Assembly: GCF_004217445.1 (NCBI RefSeq)
Contig: NZ_SHKX01000012.1
Coordinates: 1 to 64,000, forward strand
Reading direction: 5' to 3'
From: Fluviicoccus keumensis
GTDB taxonomy: Bacteria; Pseudomonadota; Gammaproteobacteria; Pseudomonadales; Moraxellaceae
DNA length: 64,000 bases
Shown: in pieces, positions 26,774-35,584 of the stretch
How the letters are laid out: every line of letters begins with the position of its first letter
Numbering within the stretch: the first letter of the stretch is position 1
Program-made: the position numbers and the translations under genes
The notes under the pieces: model-generated
What the model saw: the letters and a program-made list of their open reading frames with translations, nothing else
Told to the model about the DNA's origin: nothing
The model's database searches: none

Positions 26774-27703
26774 ATGGCAGTCCTGGTTTACGCTGAACAC
26801 GATAACGCCTCCCTGAAGGGCGCCACCCTCAATACTGTTGCTGCTGCCAAGGCCATTGGTGGTGATGTGCACGTGCTGGTTGCCGGCTCCAACTGCCAGG
26901 CCGCCGCCCAAGCCGCCGCCCAGATCGCCGGTGTCAGCAAGGTGCTGGTCGCCGACAACGCCGCCTACGCCAACCAACTGGCTGAAAACGTCAGCCTGCT
27001 GGTCGCCGAACTGGGCAAGGGTTACAGCCACATTCTGGCTGCCGCCACAACCACGGGCAAGAACTTTGCTCCTCGCGCCGCCGCGCTGCTGGATGTCGGT
27101 CAGATTTCCGAAATCACCAAGGTGATCAGCGCCGATACTTTCGAACGTCCGATCTACGCCGGTAACGCCATCGCCACCGTGCAGTCTTCCGACAGCATCA
27201 AGGTCATCACTGTCCGCGCCACCGGCTTTGACGCCGTTGCCGCCACCGGTGGTTCCGCCGCTGTGGAAGCTGTTGGTTCCGCTACCGACGCCGGTACTTC
27301 CAAGTTTGTCAGCGAAGAGCTGGCCAAGTCCGATCGTCCCGAGCTGACTGCCGCCAAGATCGTGGTTTCCGGCGGCCGCGGCATGGGCAACGGCGACAAC
27401 TTCAAGATCCTGTACAGCCTGGCCGACAAGCTGGGTGCCGCTGTCGGCGCTTCCCGCGCCGCGGTTGACGCCGGTTTCGTGCCAAACGACATGCAGGTCG
27501 GTCAGACCGGCAAGATCGTCGCTCCGCAGCTGTATGTCGCCGTCGGTATTTCCGGCGCCATCCAGCATCTGGCCGGCATGAAGGACTCCAAGGTCATCGT
27601 CGCTATCAACAAGGACGAAGAAGCCCCGATCTTCTCGGTGGCTGACTACGGTCTGGTGGGCGATCTGTTCGACATCGTCCCGCAACTGGAAAAGCTGGTG
27701 TAA
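26774..27703 (+). CDS. etfA: Electron-transfer flavoprotein subunit alpha
   Basis: EtfA carries the redox FAD of the ETF heterodimer. The 309-residue product starts MAVLVYAEHDNASLKGATL. Its C-terminal FAD domain shows VVSGGRGMGNGDNF, ASRAAVDAGFVPNDMQVGQTGK and YVAVGISGAIQHLAGMKDSK. It is two bases downstream of etfB, and a strong hairpin follows the gene. Codon bias resembles that of etfB. Confidence 0.97.
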   Translation: MAVLVYAEHDNASLKGATLNTVAAAKAIGGDVHVLVAGSNCQAAAQAAAQIAGVSKVLVADNAAYANQLAENVSLLVAELGKGYSHILAAATTTGKNFAPRAAALLDVGQISEITKVISADTFERPIYAGNAIATVQSSDSIKVITVRATGFDAVAATGGSAAVEAVGSATDAGTSKFVSEELAKSDRPELTAAKIVVSGGRGMGNGDNFKILYSLADKLGAAVGASRAAVDAGFVPNDMQVGQTGKIVAPQLYVAVGISGAIQHLAGMKDSKVIVAINKDEEAPIFSVADYGLVGDLFDIVPQLEKLV

Positions 27704-27720
27704 TTCACCGCTGACCCGTT

Positions 27721-27749
27721 CAGAACGCCCCGCCAGTCGGGGCGTTCTG
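27721..27749 (+). terminator. Hairpin terminator after etfBA
   Basis: CAGAACGCCCCG at 27721-27732 pairs perfectly with CGGGGCGTTCTG at 27738-27749 across a five-base loop. The 12-bp stem has no clear T-tract behind it, but its position after etfA fits transcription termination. Confidence 0.6.
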
Positions 27750-27778
27750 CATTCAGGAGTCTGGAAAAGGAGAGCGGC

Positions 27779-28606
27779 ATGAGTTTGTATGTGGCGGGGT
27801 TGGCCGTCTATCCCCTGAAGTCCGCCGCCGGGATTCGGGTGGAGGAAGCCCGGTTAACTCCCTGGGGCCTGGAGTGGGATCGCCGTTGGATGCTGGTGGA
27901 TGATCAGGGCTGCTTTGTCACTCAAAGGCAGATGGCGCGCATGGCTTTGTTGCGAGTTTCGGTGGAAAACGGGATTTTGCAGGTGGCGGCGCCGGACATG
28001 CCGCTGTTGTCGGCAATTCCTGTCGATCCGACGGCACTGGTGGTGACGGTATGGTCTGACCGGGTTCAGGCCTGCACCGTCAGCGCGGCGGCGGATGAAT
28101 GGTTCACTCGTTTTCTGGGGAAGTCAGTCCGGCTGGTATTCTTTCCGCAAAGCAGTCATCGCACGGTCGACCCAGCCTGGGCAGGAACCGGACACTGCAC
28201 GTCATTTTCTGACGGATTTCCGCTGCTGGTCACTTCAACCTCCGGAATGGACGCCTTGTCAGAATTGTGGGGGAAATCGGTTGACTGGTTGCGATTTCGG
28301 CCCAATATTGTGATCGGTGGCTCAGATCAGGCATTTGCTGAAGATGACTGGTCGAAATTACAGATAAATGGAACAAACCTTGCCTTGGTTAAGCCATGCT
28401 CGCGCTGTGTCATCCCCTCGATTGATCCGGCGACGAGCAACAAGGACAAGGGATTTCTGGAAATGCTGGCATCGGTTCGCCGGCAAAGTGATGGCAAAGT
28501 CTACCTGGGACAGAACGCCATCATCGTTTCGGAACTTGTCGAAAAAAATACCTGGATTCATTCGGGTGATGCCGTCAGTGTACTCGCGAGCCGCTGCAAG
28601 GGCTGA
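27779..28606 (+). CDS. MOSC-domain protein (YcbX-like)
   Basis: The 275-residue product has an N-terminal MOSC beta-barrel domain (LAVYPLKSAAGI, WDRRWMLVDDQGCFVTQRQ) and a C-terminal MOSC domain with the molybdenum-cofactor Cys in KPCSRCVIPSID. The FRPNIVIGG segment is typical. Such proteins (YcbX, mARC-like) carry Moco and reduce N-hydroxylated compounds, usually with a separate electron donor. Unlike E. coli YcbX, no C-terminal ferredoxin domain is present. AAAGGAG precedes the ATG. Confidence 0.88.
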   Translation: MSLYVAGLAVYPLKSAAGIRVEEARLTPWGLEWDRRWMLVDDQGCFVTQRQMARMALLRVSVENGILQVAAPDMPLLSAIPVDPTALVVTVWSDRVQACTVSAAADEWFTRFLGKSVRLVFFPQSSHRTVDPAWAGTGHCTSFSDGFPLLVTSTSGMDALSELWGKSVDWLRFRPNIVIGGSDQAFAEDDWSKLQINGTNLALVKPCSRCVIPSIDPATSNKDKGFLEMLASVRRQSDGKVYLGQNAIIVSELVEKNTWIHSGDAVSVLASRCKG

Positions 28607-28657
28607 GTGTGCGGGTTTCAGGTTTGAATCCCAATAGAAAACCAAGGAATTAAAGCA

Positions 28658-29332
28658 ATGATCATTACCTATCATTTTTCCTTTGATGATGGTCGGGAAA
28701 TGTCCCACGAGGTTAATCTGGACCGCCTGTATGACCGGGCCAGGGCCAAGGCATCGCCCGCCTGGACCAAGCTCGACAACAACAAGTGCCAGAATTGTCC
28801 GTTGTCCTCGGCGGAAAACGCCAATTGTCCGGCGGCCGTTGATCTGGATGCCGTGATCCGTGACTTTCATGGAACGCTGGCCTCGACCAAAGTGAATGTT
28901 CGCGTCATTACCCCTGAGCGCGAATACGTCAAGCGCGTGACGGTTGAGGAAGGGGTGCGTGCGTTGATGGGGCTGGTGATGGCAACCAGCGCCTGCCCGG
29001 TTTTCGGAACACTCAAGCCCAATGCCCGACATCACCTGCCTTTTGCCCGGCAGGAAGAATATATTCTTCGTTCGGTCTCCCTGTACCTGATGAAACAGTA
29101 TCTGGTCTGGCGTGAAGGGGGCGAGCCGGACTGGGAGCTGAAAGGATTGGTCAAGTCCAGCGAGCAGTTGCAAATGGTGAATCATGCCTTCTGGCAACGC
29201 ATCATGACCGAGTTCCAGAGTGACGCCAATTCCAAGGCTTTGCTTAGCTTTTTCACCATGTCGTCGAGTGTTTCTTCATCCCTGCAAAGTCAGATTACCA
29301 AGATGAAGAGCGTTTTTTTCACGGGATCGTGA
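28658..29332 (+). CDS. Conserved hypothetical, first of two tandem cysteine-motif paralogues
   Basis: The 224-residue product is unassigned; from memory it resembles the DUF6901 family, but I cannot verify that. It has no signal peptide or membrane span. A cysteine motif KC44-QNC47-PL...C57-P and a later TSAC113-PVF suggest a metal or redox site. The most conserved block is VEEGVRALMGLVMATSACP, then LKPNA, HLPFA and SLYLMKQYLVWR. It is followed by a paralogue (29418-30101) sharing these blocks almost residue for residue. AAGGAA precedes the ATG. Confidence 0.85.
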   Translation: MIITYHFSFDDGREMSHEVNLDRLYDRARAKASPAWTKLDNNKCQNCPLSSAENANCPAAVDLDAVIRDFHGTLASTKVNVRVITPEREYVKRVTVEEGVRALMGLVMATSACPVFGTLKPNARHHLPFARQEEYILRSVSLYLMKQYLVWREGGEPDWELKGLVKSSEQLQMVNHAFWQRIMTEFQSDANSKALLSFFTMSSSVSSSLQSQITKMKSVFFTGS

Positions 29333-29417
29333 CATTGCGGGGAAGCGGGTCTTTCCCGTTCCAGATTAATTGTAGCGCGTGGGGCATGAAGCTCCGTAGC
29401 CTTTGGAGACGGAAAAC

Positions 29418-30101
29418 ATGCAGATTGAATACCGGTTTTTTCTGGATGACGGACGTGACCTTGCGTTTGTTGTCGACGTAGACAGGCCCTATCGACCGGT
29501 TCAGGGCGGCGAGGCGGCTCCGGCCTGGACCCGACTGGCGCATTGCCGATGCGTCAACTGCCCCTTGGATCCGGCGGAATACCCGCATTGCCCGGCCGCC
29601 CTCGATCTCGATCGCGTGGTCAGCAGCTTCCAGAAAATTCCCGCCAATACCAGGGCCAACATTCAGGTCAATACGCCGGATCGGGAATACGCAAAACGAG
29701 CCCCCGTCGAAGAGGGGGTGCGCTCACTGGTCGGCCTGATCATGGCCACAAGTGCATGTCCGGTTTTCCAGGAATTAAAGCCGAATGCGCGCACGCACCT
29801 GCCCTTTGCAAACCGGGAGGAACAGGTTTTGCGTTTGGCATCGCTGTACTTGATGAAGCAGTATCTGGTCTGGCGCGACGGCAAGGATCCCGACTGGGAT
29901 CTGCGCGGCGTGGTCAAGGAGCATCAGGAGTTGCAGCAGGTGAATCAGGCCTTCTGGAAGCGACTGATGTCCGTGTATGAAGGCGATGCGAATTCCCGGG
30001 CGTTGCTGAGCTTTTTCTCCGTATCGGCCGATGTGGCCAAATCCCTTGATGAGCAACTCGCCCGTATGAAAAACGTCTTTTACAGCAGTCACGAAGCGTG
30101 A
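29418..30101 (+). CDS. Conserved hypothetical, second tandem cysteine-motif paralogue
   Basis: The 227-residue product keeps the whole pattern of its upstream neighbour: C-x2-C-P-L, a following C-P, TSACPVF, LKPNA and SLYLMKQYLVWRDG. It differs mostly at the termini. The ATG at 29418 has GGAG ten bases upstream; a TTG at 29403 is possible but sits before that SD. The stop overlaps the start of the next gene as GTGA, so the two are translationally coupled. Retention of both copies with all cysteines suggests both are functional, perhaps as a heteromer (inference). Confidence 0.85.
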   Translation: MQIEYRFFLDDGRDLAFVVDVDRPYRPVQGGEAAPAWTRLAHCRCVNCPLDPAEYPHCPAALDLDRVVSSFQKIPANTRANIQVNTPDREYAKRAPVEEGVRSLVGLIMATSACPVFQELKPNARTHLPFANREEQVLRLASLYLMKQYLVWRDGKDPDWDLRGVVKEHQELQQVNQAFWKRLMSVYEGDANSRALLSFFSVSADVAKSLDEQLARMKNVFYSSHEA

Positions 30102-30535
30102 GTCAGTTTGCCTGGGTGATGCTGGCCATCGGTATATTTGTGTTGGGCCAGTGGATGATGATGCGCCCGAATGCGCGAGAGTCGGGACTGATGCATTTGC
30201 GCGAGGCGGCGCGGAAGCGGGGGCTGCAGCCCCGGCTTCTTCCGGCGCCAACCTGGCTGGTTCAGGAGCACCGGAAAATGGTGCCGGTCTATACGCTGAT
30301 TGTGCCTAATGCCGTGATGCCTTATTGGCGAGCCCAATGGGTGGAAGGCCGCCTGCAAACGGTCACGCCGGGGCTGGATCGTCTGGCACAGCTGACGCCG
30401 CCTGACAGTGTCAAACTCGTGCTGGCGATCGAGGCCCAGGCCAATGCCGTCAGTTTTTATTGGGAAGAGGAGGCTGGTGAGCAGGTGCTGGATGAGTTGA
30501 AGGCATTCTTGTTGGCATTGGCTTCCGCGTCCTGA
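30098..30535 (+). CDS. Small membrane-anchored conserved protein upstream of topA
   Basis: The 145-residue product has one N-terminal membrane segment (about residues 5-21). A cytoplasmic part follows with RESGLMHLREAARKRGLQPRLLPAPTWL and a C-terminal YWEEEAGEQVLDELKAFL. It resembles the short uncharacterised inner-membrane protein that often lies next to topA in Pseudomonas. The GTG start overlaps the preceding stop. Function is unknown. Confidence 0.75.
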   Translation: MSQFAWVMLAIGIFVLGQWMMMRPNARESGLMHLREAARKRGLQPRLLPAPTWLVQEHRKMVPVYTLIVPNAVMPYWRAQWVEGRLQTVTPGLDRLAQLTPPDSVKLVLAIEAQANAVSFYWEEEAGEQVLDELKAFLLALASAS

Positions 30536-30614
30536 ATGTGGCGGCATTTTCTGTAAATAGCCGTCAGCCGACACGAATCACCGCATTTTACCGTATAACT
30601 TCTTGTATGCTTGC

Positions 30615-30643
30615 TTGACCCCGGCGCGGCTTCCTTTTATATA
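30615..30643 (+). promoter_or_regulatory. Promoter candidate for topA
   Basis: TTGACC at 30615-30620 and TATATA at 30638-30643 are separated by exactly 17 bases. This leaves a leader of about 50 bases before the topA ATG at 30701. The match to sigma70 consensus is good at both hexamers. Confidence 0.6.
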
Positions 30644-30700
30644 TGCCCACTTCGCGCCTTCCCGCGCCGACCAAAACCTATTTACATATCCGGAACCTGA

Positions 30701-33313
30701 ATGGCTAAAGCACTGGTAATCGTTGAATCGCCCGCCAAAGCAAAAACGATCAACAAATATCTCGGGAAGGACTTCATCGTCAAATCCAGTATCGGCCATG
30801 TGCGCGATTTGCCGGTCAGCGGCGGCGCCAAGGACGAGAAGGAGCCTGCCGCCCGCACCAAGGCCAAGGATGCCGCTACCAAGGCGGAAAAGGCGCGCAG
30901 CGCCCTCATCTCCCGAATGGGCGTCGATCCCGAACATGACTGGGATGCCCATTACCAGATTCTCCCGGGCAAGGAAAAAGTCATTGCCGAATTGAAGTCG
31001 CTGGCCACGGGGGTCGAAACCGTCTACCTCGCCACCGACTTGGACCGCGAAGGGGAGGCCATCGCCTGGCACCTGCGGGAAGTGATTGGCGGTAGTCCCG
31101 CCCGCTATCAGCGCGTGGTCTTCAACGAAATCACCAAGTCGGCCATTACCGCCGCCTTCCAGAAACCCAGCCAGTTGAACATGGACCGGGTTAATGCCCA
31201 GCAGGCCCGTCGTTTCCTCGACCGGGTGGTCGGCTACATGGTTTCACCCTTGCTGTGGGAAAAAATCGCTCGAGGTCTTTCAGCCGGACGCGTGCAGTCC
31301 GTGGCGGTTCGCCTGGTTGTAGAGAAAGAACGTGACATCCGTGCCTTCGTGCCGGAAGAGTACTGGGAAATCCATGCGGATACCCTGACGCCGCGTACCG
31401 AAAAGTTGCGCTTGCAGGTGGCCCGTCATCAGGATCAGGCCTTCCGCCCCCGCAATGAAAAGGATGCGATGAAGGCCAGGGCCGAAATTGAGGCCGCCGC
31501 CATGGTGGTCGGCAAGCGTGAAGACAAGCCGACGCGCACCCGTCCGCCCGCACCGTTCATTACGTCGACCTTGCAGCAGGCAGCCAGCACTCGTCTGGGT
31601 TTTTCCGTCAAGAAAACCATGACCTTGGCGCAGCGGTTGTATGAAGCCGGTTATATCACGTACATGCGTACCGACTCGACCAACCTCAGCCAGGACGCGC
31701 TGCAATCCGTGCGCGGGTTCATTGATCAGACTTTCGGCAACAAATACCTGCCTGCCAAGCCGAATATCTATGCCAGCAAATCGGGCGCCCAGGAAGCACA
31801 CGAAGCAATCCGTCCTTCGGATGTACATGCCAAGCCGGGAAGCATCGCCGGCATGGAGCGGGACGCCGAGCGGTTGTATGAACTGGTCTGGCGACAGTTT
31901 GTTGCCTGCCAGATGCCGGATGCCGAATACGTGAGCACCACCCTGACGGTCAATGCGGCAGCCTACGAGCTGCGTACCAAAGGCCGAATCCTGACGTTTG
32001 GTGGTTTCACCAGGGTGTTGTCGCCGGTACAGAAGGATAATGAAGACACCGTGCTGCCCGATGTGAAGGAAGGCGAGAAACTGCAGCTGGTTGAGCTGCT
32101 CGCCAGCCAGCACTTCACCAAGGCGCCGCCTCGCTTCACGGAAGCCACGCTGGTGCGTGAACTGGAAAAGCGCGGGATTGGCCGGCCGTCGACGTATGCC
32201 TCGATTATTTCCACGATTCAGGATCGCGGTTACGTCAAGCTGGAGAACAAGCGTTTCTATGCGGAAAAGATGGGTGATATTGTCACCGACCGCCTGCTTG
32301 AAAGCTTCCATAACCTGATGGACTATGATTTCACCGCGCATCTTGAAGAAGACCTCGACAAGGTGGCGGAGGGTCAGAGCAACTGGAAACAGGTTCTGGA
32401 TACCTTCTACAAGGACTTCAGCGGCCGGCTGCAGCAAGCGGCGGGTGAGGGCGGTATGCGCCGCAACCAACCGGTCACCATCGGCATGCCCTGTCAGCAG
32501 TGTGGCCGTGAAATGCAGATCCGCACCGCCAGCACGGGTGTGTTCCTGGGTTGCTCCGGTTATGCCCTGCCGCCCAAGGAACGCTGCAAGGGAACCGTAA
32601 ACCTGGTTCCCGTGGAGCACGTCGCCCTGGCGGATAACGATGAAGAAGGTGAAACCAACGAGCTCCGTTCCAAGAAACGTTGCCCGAAGTGCGGCACGGC
32701 CATGGACAGCTATCTGGTTGATGCCGGCCGCAAGCTGCATGTCTGCGGCAATAATCCGGATTGCGATGGTTTCCTGTTGGAAGAAGGTCAGTACCGGCTC
32801 AAGGGCTACGAAGGTCCGACCATTGAGTGCGACAAGTGCAATGGGCGCATGGAACTGAAGAGCGGCCGTTTTGGCCAGTACTTCGCCTGCACCAGTTGCA
32901 CCAACACCCGCAAGGTACTGAAAAATGGTGAGGCGGCTCCACCCAAGGCGGATCCGATTCCCATGCCGGAACTGCGTTGCGCCAAAACCGATGACTTTTT
33001 TATTCTGCGCGATGGCGCGGCGGGTCTGTTCCTGGCGGCCAGCCAGTTCCCCAAGCATCGGGAGACCCGCGCTCCGACCATTGCTGAACTGCGCACCGTG
33101 GCGGATCGTCTTGACCCGAAGCATCATTACTTGCTGCAGGCCCCGGACATGGACGATGTCGGCAACCCGGCCCAGCTCCGCTTCAGTCGCAAGTCGAAGG
33201 AACAATATGTCACGACTGAAGACAGCGAAGGCAAGCCTTCCGGCTGGCAAGCCTTCTATCGCAACGGCCACTGGCAGGTCGTGAAAGGAAAGATGCCGAA
33301 GACCGAGAAGTGA
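30701..33313 (+). CDS. topA: DNA topoisomerase I
   Basis: TopA relaxes negative supercoils (type IA). The 870-residue product (E. coli 865) has the Toprim domain (KALVIVESPAKAKTI, TDLDREGEAIAWHL) and the catalytic Tyr321 in GYITYMRTDSTNLS. C-terminal zinc-ribbon repeats are visible as CQQCGREM..C..C, CPKCGTAM..C..C and CDKCNGRM..C..C. A basic tail follows. The gene is monocistronic or cotranscribed with the short gene 13 bases downstream. Confidence 0.98.
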   Translation: MAKALVIVESPAKAKTINKYLGKDFIVKSSIGHVRDLPVSGGAKDEKEPAARTKAKDAATKAEKARSALISRMGVDPEHDWDAHYQILPGKEKVIAELKSLATGVETVYLATDLDREGEAIAWHLREVIGGSPARYQRVVFNEITKSAITAAFQKPSQLNMDRVNAQQARRFLDRVVGYMVSPLLWEKIARGLSAGRVQSVAVRLVVEKERDIRAFVPEEYWEIHADTLTPRTEKLRLQVARHQDQAFRPRNEKDAMKARAEIEAAAMVVGKREDKPTRTRPPAPFITSTLQQAASTRLGFSVKKTMTLAQRLYEAGYITYMRTDSTNLSQDALQSVRGFIDQTFGNKYLPAKPNIYASKSGAQEAHEAIRPSDVHAKPGSIAGMERDAERLYELVWRQFVACQMPDAEYVSTTLTVNAAAYELRTKGRILTFGGFTRVLSPVQKDNEDTVLPDVKEGEKLQLVELLASQHFTKAPPRFTEATLVRELEKRGIGRPSTYASIISTIQDRGYVKLENKRFYAEKMGDIVTDRLLESFHNLMDYDFTAHLEEDLDKVAEGQSNWKQVLDTFYKDFSGRLQQAAGEGGMRRNQPVTIGMPCQQCGREMQIRTASTGVFLGCSGYALPPKERCKGTVNLVPVEHVALADNDEEGETNELRSKKRCPKCGTAMDSYLVDAGRKLHVCGNNPDCDGFLLEEGQYRLKGYEGPTIECDKCNGRMELKSGRFGQYFACTSCTNTRKVLKNGEAAPPKADPIPMPELRCAKTDDFFILRDGAAGLFLAASQFPKHRETRAPTIAELRTVADRLDPKHHYLLQAPDMDDVGNPAQLRFSRKSKEQYVTTEDSEGKPSGWQAFYRNGHWQVVKGKMPKTEK

Positions 33314-33325
33314 TGTGGAGGTGAA

Positions 33326-33643
33326 ATGGCAGAGTTGAATGCGCCCGGTCCTGAACTGCTGGAGGTTGTGGAAGTCAGGCCGGGAGAGGTTGTCCTTCGA
33401 CGAGCCGACAGCAGTCAGGGCTCCGGTGAGCCACTGGTGTCGATCCGCTTTTCAGGAGAAGCGCAGGAAATCCTGGGCGGCGCTGCCGGGGTTTTGGGCA
33501 AGTCGATGATTGCCGCCGGCTTGCAGATGGTTGGCCAGATGTTCAGGCAGCAGGCCGAAACGGCGATGACGGACGAAGTTCCGGAGGAGGGCGAGACGGC
33601 AGCTGACCATGCCAATCCCACCGACCGTCATCGCTTGCATTGA
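33326..33643 (+). CDS. Small hypothetical protein downstream of topA
   Basis: The 105-residue product is unrecognised. It has an N-terminal beta-like half (LLEVVEVRPGEVVLRRADS), a central hydrophobic glycine-rich helix (LGGAAGVLGKSMIAAGLQMVGQMF) and an acidic tail. GGAGGTG directly precedes the ATG. The short gap after topA suggests cotranscription. It converges on the minus-strand CxxC gene, whose stop is only seven bases away. Confidence 0.7.
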   Translation: MAELNAPGPELLEVVEVRPGEVVLRRADSSQGSGEPLVSIRFSGEAQEILGGAAGVLGKSMIAAGLQMVGQMFRQQAETAMTDEVPEEGETAADHANPTDRHRLH

Positions 33644-33649
33644 GACCTG

Positions 33650-33982
33650 TTACAGGAAGTCCAGGTCTTCGTTGTTCATGATTTCCCTCAGTTCGTCCTT
33701 TTCAGAAACGACCGATGCCAGAACTTCCTTGGCAAATTTCAGGTAGACCGTGTGCACGGTTTCTGTGCCGTCGTCAGCTTTGACAACAAAGAATGGTGCT
33801 CGATCCACGCCCAGGCGCGCGGCCAGCTTCATCCCCGCGGATTCCGGATCGCGCTCATCGGCCACCAGCAACTCATCAATGAACCGCATCTGGTTTTCAC
33901 TTTCCATGCGATCGAGCACTTCGCCACACTTCTTGCAAGGCGAGCCATCCAGCAGGATTTTCTTGACCATGGTAATGTGCAT
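33650..33982 (-). CDS. Thioredoxin-fold CxxC protein linked to cysH
   Basis: The 110-residue product looks like a small thioredoxin or glutaredoxin-fold protein. The redox pair is C16-KKC19 after MVKKILLDGSP, and a cis-Pro candidate is in RAPFFVV. It lies directly downstream of cysH on the same strand, so a role as electron donor for APS reductase or another sulfur-assimilation step is plausible (inference). I could not assign it to a named family. The start could also be the internal ATG four codons in. Confidence 0.75.
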   Translation of the reverse strand: MHITMVKKILLDGSPCKKCGEVLDRMESENQMRFIDELLVADERDPESAGMKLAARLGVDRAPFFVVKADDGTETVHTVYLKFAKEVLASVVSEKDELREIMNNEDLDFL

Positions 33983-34029
33983 GTCGGTTCCTCGTTGGGT
34001 CCCGTCCGGTAATCAGACAGGAACATGAA

Positions 34030-34046
34030 CCCCGGCGTGGCCGGGG
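34030..34046 (-). terminator. Hairpin between cysH and the CxxC gene
   Basis: CCCCGGC and GCCGGGG form a perfect 7-bp stem with a three-base loop just downstream of the cysH stop on the minus strand. No T-run follows, so partial attenuation is more likely than a full stop. Confidence 0.4.
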
Positions 34047-34054
34047 CGGAAAAG

Positions 34055-34783
34055 TCACTTCACGTTGGTGATGTGCAGGCCGCATTCTTTCTTGGTGGCC
34101 TCTTCCCACCACCAGCGACCCTCGCGCTCGTGCTGGTTAGGCAGCACCGCGCGGGTGCAAGGCTCACAGCCGATACTGATAAAACCCTTTTCGTGCAGTT
34201 CATTGTAGGGAACGTCGAAAGCCCGGATGTAATCCCAGACCTGTTCCGAGGTCCAGTTCGCCAGCGGATTGAATTTCACCAGGCTCTTGCCGGGACCGGA
34301 GAAAGCGGCATCCGGCTGGACCACCGGAACGCCGACGCGGGTGCCGGGGCTTTGGTCCTTGCGCTGACCGGTAATCCAGGCATCCAGGGTCGCCAGCTTT
34401 TTGCGAAGCGGAGCCACCTTGCGGATGGCGCAGCACTCCTTGTGGTCATCCACATAAAAGCTGAACAGTCCTTTCGTATTCACCAGTTCTTCGACCTGAG
34501 CGGAATCAGGGAAGCAGATCTCGATCTTGATCTTGTATTTTTCCCGCACCTTGTCCAGCAACCGGTAGGTTTCACCGTGCAGACGACCGGTGTCCAGGCA
34601 GAAAACCCGGAAAGGCTTGCCGAGGCGGGCCGCCATATCCACCAGGACCACATCATCCGCGCCGCTGAACGAGATGGCGGCATTTTCACCAAAAGTATCC
34701 AGCGCCAACGCCAGAATTTCCCGGGGCGACTTGGCGTCATAGTCGGCGGCCCATTGCTGGACGGTCTCTTTGGTGATGGTCAT
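34055..34783 (-). CDS. cysH: Adenylyl-sulfate (APS) reductase CysH
   Basis: CysH reduces activated sulfate to sulfite in cysteine synthesis. The 242-residue product has the SFSGADDV phosphate-binding loop and four cysteines of the [4Fe-4S] type: C117-C118 (HKECCAIRK) and C206-C209 (GCEPCTRA), plus the catalytic C234 in KKECGLH. The CC...CxxC set marks an APS reductase rather than the cluster-free PAPS reductase of E. coli. thrH diverges from it. An extended -10 (TGGTAGAAT on the minus strand, 34846-34838) lies about 55 bases upstream of the start. Confidence 0.95.
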   Translation of the reverse strand: MTITKETVQQWAADYDAKSPREILALALDTFGENAAISFSGADDVVLVDMAARLGKPFRVFCLDTGRLHGETYRLLDKVREKYKIKIEICFPDSAQVEELVNTKGLFSFYVDDHKECCAIRKVAPLRKKLATLDAWITGQRKDQSPGTRVGVPVVQPDAAFSGPGKSLVKFNPLANWTSEQVWDYIRAFDVPYNELHEKGFISIGCEPCTRAVLPNQHEREGRWWWEEATKKECGLHITNVK

Positions 34784-34932
34784 GGCGGATCCTCGTCAGG
34801 GGGAAATGTCATTGGTATATGGGGGTGAAGGGGAATAATTCTACCAGCAAAAAAGTCGGAGATTGCACCGCCCGGGTGAAATCGGTACAGTTCGCGCCAT
34901 GTTTTTTCAACACGATATTTGATGGGGTGGCT

Positions 34933-35547
34933 ATGGAAATCGTATGTCTGGATCTGGAAGGCGTGCTGGTGCCGGAAATCTGGATCAATTTCGCCAAGAA
35001 GACGGGAATTAAGGCCCTTGAAGCCACAACCCGCGACATTCCCGATTATGACGTGCTGATGCGCCAGCGGCTGGATATCCTGCGTGAGCACAAGCTGGGC
35101 CTGCCCGATATCCAGGCCGTGATTGCCGACATGGGCCCCTTGCCCGGCGCCGCCGAGTTTGTCGCTTGGGTACGCGAACATTTCCAACTGATCATTCTGT
35201 CGGACACCTTCTACGAGTTCGCTGATCCGTTGATGAAGCAGCTGGGTCGTCCCACCATTTTCTGCCACAAGCTGGAAACGGACAGCCAAGGCATGATCAC
35301 CAATTATATCCTGCGCCAGCCGGACCAGAAGCGCGAAGCCGTCAAGGCCCTGCACGGTCTGAAGTACCGCGTCATCGCCGCCGGCGACTCGTACAACGAC
35401 ACCGCCATGCTTGGCGAAGCCGAGAAAGGCATCCTTTTCGATGCGCCGGAAAATGTCATTCGTGAGTTCCCGCAGTTCCCGGTGACCAAGACCTATGAGG
35501 AGTTGAAGGCGCAGATCCGTAGCGGTTCGCTTCGCCAGATACCTTGA
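34933..35547 (+). CDS. thrH: Phosphoserine/homoserine phosphotransferase ThrH
   Basis: ThrH is a HAD-family enzyme with phosphoserine phosphatase and homoserine phosphotransferase activity, described in Pseudomonas. From the ATG at 34933 it has 204 residues, the family length. The frame stays open about 110 bases upstream but without conserved sequence. Motif I is VCLDLEGVLVPE (D7, E9), motif II is in LIILSDTFYEF, and motif III is in AAGDSYNDTAML. It diverges from cysH and converges on pabB. Confidence 0.95.
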   Translation: MEIVCLDLEGVLVPEIWINFAKKTGIKALEATTRDIPDYDVLMRQRLDILREHKLGLPDIQAVIADMGPLPGAAEFVAWVREHFQLIILSDTFYEFADPLMKQLGRPTIFCHKLETDSQGMITNYILRQPDQKREAVKALHGLKYRVIAAGDSYNDTAMLGEAEKGILFDAPENVIREFPQFPVTKTYEELKAQIRSGSLRQIP

Positions 35548-35557
35548 TCGCTCCTGA

Positions 35558-35584
35558 CGCTGACGGGAAAAACTCTCGTCAGCG
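35558..35584. terminator. Bidirectional terminator between thrH and pabB
   Basis: CGCTGACG (35558-35565) and CGTCAGCG (35577-35584) form a perfect 8-bp stem. An A-rich loop and a following TTTCCC lie on the plus strand. The hairpin overlaps the pabB stop codon and serves two convergent genes. Confidence 0.55.

Noticed and set aside
31280..33271. Long minus-strand frame inside topA (663 codons)
   Set aside because: It is fully antisense to topA, with composition typical of a shadow frame.
34819..34932. Upstream extension of thrH
   Set aside because: Family length and the conserved start MEIVCLDLEG fit ATG 34933.
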